From Collinsella sp. TF05-9AC (GTDB lineage Bacteria; Actinomycetota; Coriobacteriia; Coriobacteriales; Coriobacteriaceae), in NCBI RefSeq assembly GCF_003438495.1, contig NZ_QSSH01000028.1:1-15434 (forward strand): a stretch of DNA of 15,434 nt, written 5' to 3'. Below are positions 14,201 to 15,434 of the stretch, piece by piece. The notes beneath the pieces were generated by a model. It had not been told where the DNA came from. It saw only the letters and a list, made by a program, of their open reading frames with translations, and searched no databases. The stretch's first letter is position 1; every line of letters begins with the position of its first letter. The position numbers and the translations under genes were made by a program.

Positions 14201-15381
14201 CGAAGGATAAGTACGGCTTTGCGTGGCGCCTGGGCGTCAACGCGGTGGATGTCAACAAGTTCGAGGACGGCTCGGGCGACAAACTCGGCACCAAGGACAC
14301 CGATCAGTTTTGGATCGTGGGCTATGACGTCAAGGACGTCGAGATGCCCGAGGCGCCGGCCGTGACGGGCTTTACGGCAAACGCCGTTGATTCGACCAGT
14401 GTCGCGTTTAGCTGGGACGACGTGCTCGCAAACAGGGGTGGCTTTAGCTACGGCGTGGGTATGCTGCAGAGTAACGCGGCCGACGCCATCGTCAACAGCT
14501 GGAAGATCGCCGACAATACGCAGACCTCGCTTACCTGGGACGGGTTGCAGCCCAATACGGAGTATCGATTTGCCATTGCCGCCGTTAAGAATGGATCCAC
14601 GACCGAAACGGGTATTCGCTCGGCAATTATTACGGTCAAGACCATGCCCGAGGGCATGACGATGAGCGTGAGCGGACCTGCGGCGGATGATGAAGAGGGG
14701 GAGAGTATCGAATACGATTCCTCGATCGAGCGCGCAGCGGGAAGCCGCCTGACGCTTTCGGCGATCGGCAACGTGACGCAGCTCGGTGCCGACGGTAGCG
14801 AAACGGAGCTGGCGCCGACATACATCTGGTACCGCAAGGGCCGTGGTGAGACCGAGTTCAAGCGTGTGGGTGCCGATGGCAACCTCGAAGCCGGAACGGC
14901 CTCGACGCTTGGGATTGACCTGACCGCAGATGATGACGGTGCGCAGTACTACTGCCATGTGGGTTACAACGACGTCGGCCTCGATACCGGTGTGACACTG
15001 GTGAACATCGCGGCCGAGGAGACGAAGCCCACAACGGTGAACGCCGCTCCGATCCGCACACGCCGCCTGTTCTCGCAGGCAAGCGCGGGCGCCAAGAAGT
15101 TCTTGGACCATACGCTGGTAAACACTGCCGGCCCCACCGACTCCGAAGGCCCAAAGGACCCCGAGACTCCGGCAACGCCTGAGACCCCGTCTGGCCAGGA
15201 CAAGCCAAAGTCAGACAACGGCACCGACGCCAAGACAAAGACCAAGACTACGACCACGGCCAAGAGCCTCGCAAACACCGGCGACCAAACATTCGCCCTA
15301 GTTGCCACCGCAGCGGCAGCGGGTGTAACGCTCGTAGTAATAGCCCTCATCATGCTGATCAAACGCCGTAAGAACCACTAG
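11284..15381 (+). CDS. Giant sortase-anchored multidomain surface protein
   Basis: The 1365-aa protein is secreted and probably wall-anchored; adhesion is the likely role, ligand unknown. It has a signal peptide at about 1-42 (RIRRR, hydrophobic core, AQA cleavage). FG-GAP-like repeats with acidic loops follow: DVDGDGVDEL at about 276, DLDRD at 354, NLDG at 530 and DVDND at 675, probably a calcium-binding propeller. Next is a beta-rich region of unknown type (about 739-1018), a fibronectin type III-like domain (about 1024-1120) and an Ig-like domain (about 1124-1242, with DDGAQYYCHV). A Pro/Thr/Lys-rich linker, LANTGD at 1329-1334, a membrane helix and RRKNH end it. The ATG at 11284 is preceded by GAGG and begins the signal peptide. 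The frame stays open upstream into the palindrome array, but that extension is not signal-like. Little sequence remains after the stop, so a terminator is not resolved. Confidence 0.88.
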   Translation: MYVPHPRIRRRSKIPLAGTAALAALIATSVVCFMATPQVAQAADAPAITDMTEQDYSDLGLGTSEDIPADTVGPYSTTTPTTFATRSEVYMAVNGSHGNRYTLRDKLENVERGDLGGSSKLTDGYGSVWGAAKFWQNVNSFDTGSDLYKHSDYGGGDWSYLSNNGSSTVLANENSDFSGIHATSVEFCSDAKTGKKSRVAELRAYGDSSSTTIDGKSYSGKIELVLFSFANGRTRKLDTRLPVTVNTNMMYEGRFKYLDAGYLQEHDAVFDVEAGDVDGDGVDELFVYAGCYVDENGVRKAVVDMYDLEGGNWKQSVVKIDAGNAADYTTHNKGGNDSWTQLQSAPVVSLAAGDLDRDFCDDLAIVVSAPYGKKNIDKSTHCELFSWDASKGALVHVDALGDAGAISLSANGKTMVAANATFGTFAAYDEEGKKTGETVTGLILAGYDWQSSTFDYGASDGSKGLYGALYRYAYFDSESGEFKLSDCKEYRDGLLASYGLMHVPNSAWKDSAQDKRYPCTLAPIALATANLDGLSEQPAVDEVLVGGDVFRDFACNTAQSGAQGLGSMVGTMSMSGQQYNSSNKHDHKGIEQVWISDVKAGSVSGSDRYNESFIAVVGKHRDEDLRKNDDYYWMTASHFSLDENGKVRRGEEQVISESNRRGTTYGTFISLALPDVDNDSVKITYKDRYKVYTNPRVLAVLQDAPYVEDLEQAYGYLVLGGTEYGEGTSTGQIHGGTIGAELGVAVEVQTGPPLVAINASVDFAAEGCYDYRSERTVSASVSYESHAGEGDKAVLYTIPMVYYEYEIENEETGGKGVMAAPVSLGAQTSVVNVEAYDRVAKQHNMTPLSYFLTNRSGEPDSYYTALNGTTPVQDSFGLGKPGVTRAYTYDGYSGAVAQSGASTTQTIEVEEGEEQEFEYGFTLNGSVVMGAKLAKHELFGGLCFGANAGFTTGNSSSESTEYGGTVDNLPEAAKDKYGFAWRLGVNAVDVNKFEDGSGDKLGTKDTDQFWIVGYDVKDVEMPEAPAVTGFTANAVDSTSVAFSWDDVLANRGGFSYGVGMLQSNAADAIVNSWKIADNTQTSLTWDGLQPNTEYRFAIAAVKNGSTTETGIRSAIITVKTMPEGMTMSVSGPAADDEEGESIEYDSSIERAAGSRLTLSAIGNVTQLGADGSETELAPTYIWYRKGRGETEFKRVGADGNLEAGTASTLGIDLTADDDGAQYYCHVGYNDVGLDTGVTLVNIAAEETKPTTVNAAPIRTRRLFSQASAGAKKFLDHTLVNTAGPTDSEGPKDPETPATPETPSGQDKPKSDNGTDAKTKTKTTTTAKSLANTGDQTFALVATAAAAGVTLVVIALIMLIKRRKNH

Positions 15382-15434
15382 CAGCCAGTCGAACATATCG
15401 ACAAACTAAAACCCGGGTAGCCAAACAACTGGCT

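Noticed and set aside
15383..15434. AGCCAGT / ACTGGCT inverted repeat after the surface-protein gene as a terminator
   Set aside because: The arms are only 7 bases with a 38-base loop and no T-tract can be seen because the window ends there.

Overview
The window looks like a chromosomal segment of a high-GC gut actinobacterium of the Coriobacteriia, most like Collinsella. This is inferred from protein style, not proved: three surface proteins end in an LANTGD sortase signal, there is a DUF4143-type ATPase pair, and the codon use is GC-rich. No rRNA, tRNA or CRISPR array was seen.

Layout. Positions 1-334 hold no convincing gene, only copy 1 of a duplicated stretch (90-208). A minus-strand AAA ATPase/DUF4143 gene (335-1600) follows, and behind its start lies a four-unit direct-repeat array with an exact 23-bp period. 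Positions 1745-2508 are a gene graveyard: the C-terminal half of an XRE regulator, a frameshifted small membrane protein, and the 3' end of an IS21-type istB. This runs into copy 2 of the duplicated stretch and a perfect 17-bp-stem terminator. Two minus-strand tandem paralogs (2646-3659, 3688-4731) encode secreted coiled-coil, sortase-anchored surface proteins. A divergent promoter region leads to a two-gene plus-strand ABC exporter operon (4909-8625). It is an asymmetric heterodimer: the first subunit has a degenerate ATP site and the second a canonical one.

A second minus-strand ATPase (8653-9918) converges on the exporter. It is a paralog of the first, with the same deduced length (421 aa) and the same positions for its nuclease-like residues. 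It too has a four-unit, 23-bp-period array upstream, but with a different core sequence. Next come a flavodoxin-like gene (10251-10802), a tandem array of about 62-bp imperfect palindromes (10901-11147), a pair of 22-bp direct repeats (11183-11226), and a 1365-aa multidomain sortase-anchored surface protein (11284-15381).

Functionally the window mixes surface display (three LANTGD proteins), export (ABC pair), redox (flavodoxin-like protein) and two ATPases of unknown job. The most interesting signal is the pairing of each ATPase with its own 23-bp-period array of distinct sequence. Both arrays sit directly against a shared short block, ACGC(A)GCTGGTAA read on the gene strand. This suggests a self-recognising regulatory or selfish system. 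The second point of interest is the palindrome array just upstream of the giant surface protein.
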